NCBI GenBank assembly: GCA_002005505.1
Contig: KV908341.1
Coordinates: forward strand, 747,758 to 811,757
DNA length: 64,000 bases
Direction of reading: 5' to 3'
DNA from: Botryococcus braunii
Taxonomy: Eukaryota; Chlorophyta; Trebouxiophyceae
This document shows, one piece after another, positions 63,630 through 64,000 of the stretch. The notes below the pieces were generated by a model. The model worked only from the letters and a program-made list of their open reading frames with translations. It did not search any database and was not told the origin of the DNA. A program made the position numbers and the translations under genes. How positions within the stretch are numbered: the stretch's first letter is position 1; each line of letters starts with the position of its first letter.

Positions 63630-63690
63630 TTCCACATATGTGGAATGTATACGATAGGATACACATATGTGGTGGCCACCACATATGTGT
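63630..63690. repeat. Two palindromes built on cacatatgtg
   Basis: ttccacatatgtggaa at 63630-63645 is a 16-bp perfect palindrome. 63661-63690 is a 30-bp perfect palindrome with arms acacatatgtggtgg and ccaccacatatgtgt. They share the core ccacatatgtgg or its near relatives. Confidence 0.88.
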
Positions 63691-63945
63691 CCATGGACCG
63701 TGGTGGAGTGTGGTGGAATCGATAGTCTCGATGCATCTGTCACATACTATTCAAAATTGCCAGCAGGGTGGGCAGGGCGGAATTCAGGGGACAAAATTCG
63801 GGACTTGAACTTCGGGGCGAAACCAAAGTTTTCCTGTTCCGTATGACTGAGTACAGGAATTTCAATCGGGACACCGCCGCGCATTGTGCCACATTGCGCC
63901 CGCGTGGAAGTCTTCACTGGACGAGTTTAAACTTAGCCTATGTGG

Positions 63946-63970
63946 GTCACGTTACGTGACGTAACGTGAC
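63946..63970. repeat. Inverted repeat gtcacgttac / gtaacgtgac
   Basis: Ten-base arms flank a 5-base centre (gtgac) that itself repeats part of the arm. It contains the bZIP-like cores acgtgac and tgacgtaa, but there is no gene nearby to relate it to. Confidence 0.75.
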
Positions 63971-64000
63971 TCTTGTCGAAGACACAGTGTTCTCAAAACC

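Larger units (their letters stand above)
62682..64000. other. Right flank of E3, no gene recognised
   Basis: Purine-rich sequence on the plus strand with many short frames and no motif I can name. It contains the palindromes listed separately. Confidence 0.5.

Overview
This is nuclear DNA from a eukaryote, most likely a green alga or another member of the green lineage. The genes are intron-rich with GT-AG splice sites, long GT/AC and GA/CT microsatellites are common, and the retrotransposons are Ty1/copia and Ty3/gypsy elements of plant and algal style. Nothing in the window fixes the species.

Left half (1-32 kb): three members of one multi-exon gene family lie at 2731-9377 (+, gene A), 20169-25644 (+, gene B) and 31580-28001 (-, gene C). 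Reading all splice junctions by eye gives predicted proteins of 629, 600 and 652 residues, with six splice junctions shared in position and phase. Each has an N-terminal signal-like segment, conserved glycosylation sequons and no domain I can name. A fourth, partial gene on the minus strand (about 14.86-13.68 kb) looks like a Nudix-box protein. The introns of gene A and the 9.4-20 kb interval are full of micro- and minisatellites.

Right half (33-62.7 kb): four LTR retrotransposons, each delimited by TG...CA LTRs and an exact 5-bp target-site duplication. E1 (copia family 1, minus, intact) and E2 (same family, plus, frameshifted) form an inverted pair. E3 (copia family 2, plus, open frames) has a Ty3/gypsy chromovirus, E4, inserted in its 5' LTR. 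E4 carries a separate-frame chromodomain and has lost part of the integrase C-terminus.

Main point of interest: both copia families carry an extra small ORF ('ORF0') between the primer binding site and gag, and its N-terminus closely resembles the histone H3 tail. Family 1 reads MAKKRTKQTARKTT and family 2 reads MARTRQTGRMSTG, against H3 MARTKQTARKSTG. The rest of ORF0 is not histone-like and is conserved between the families. A retrotransposon-encoded H3-tail mimic is, as far as I know, undescribed. Both copia families also have a primer binding site that matches the anticodon arm of initiator tRNA-Met, as in Drosophila copia, rather than the tRNA 3' end.
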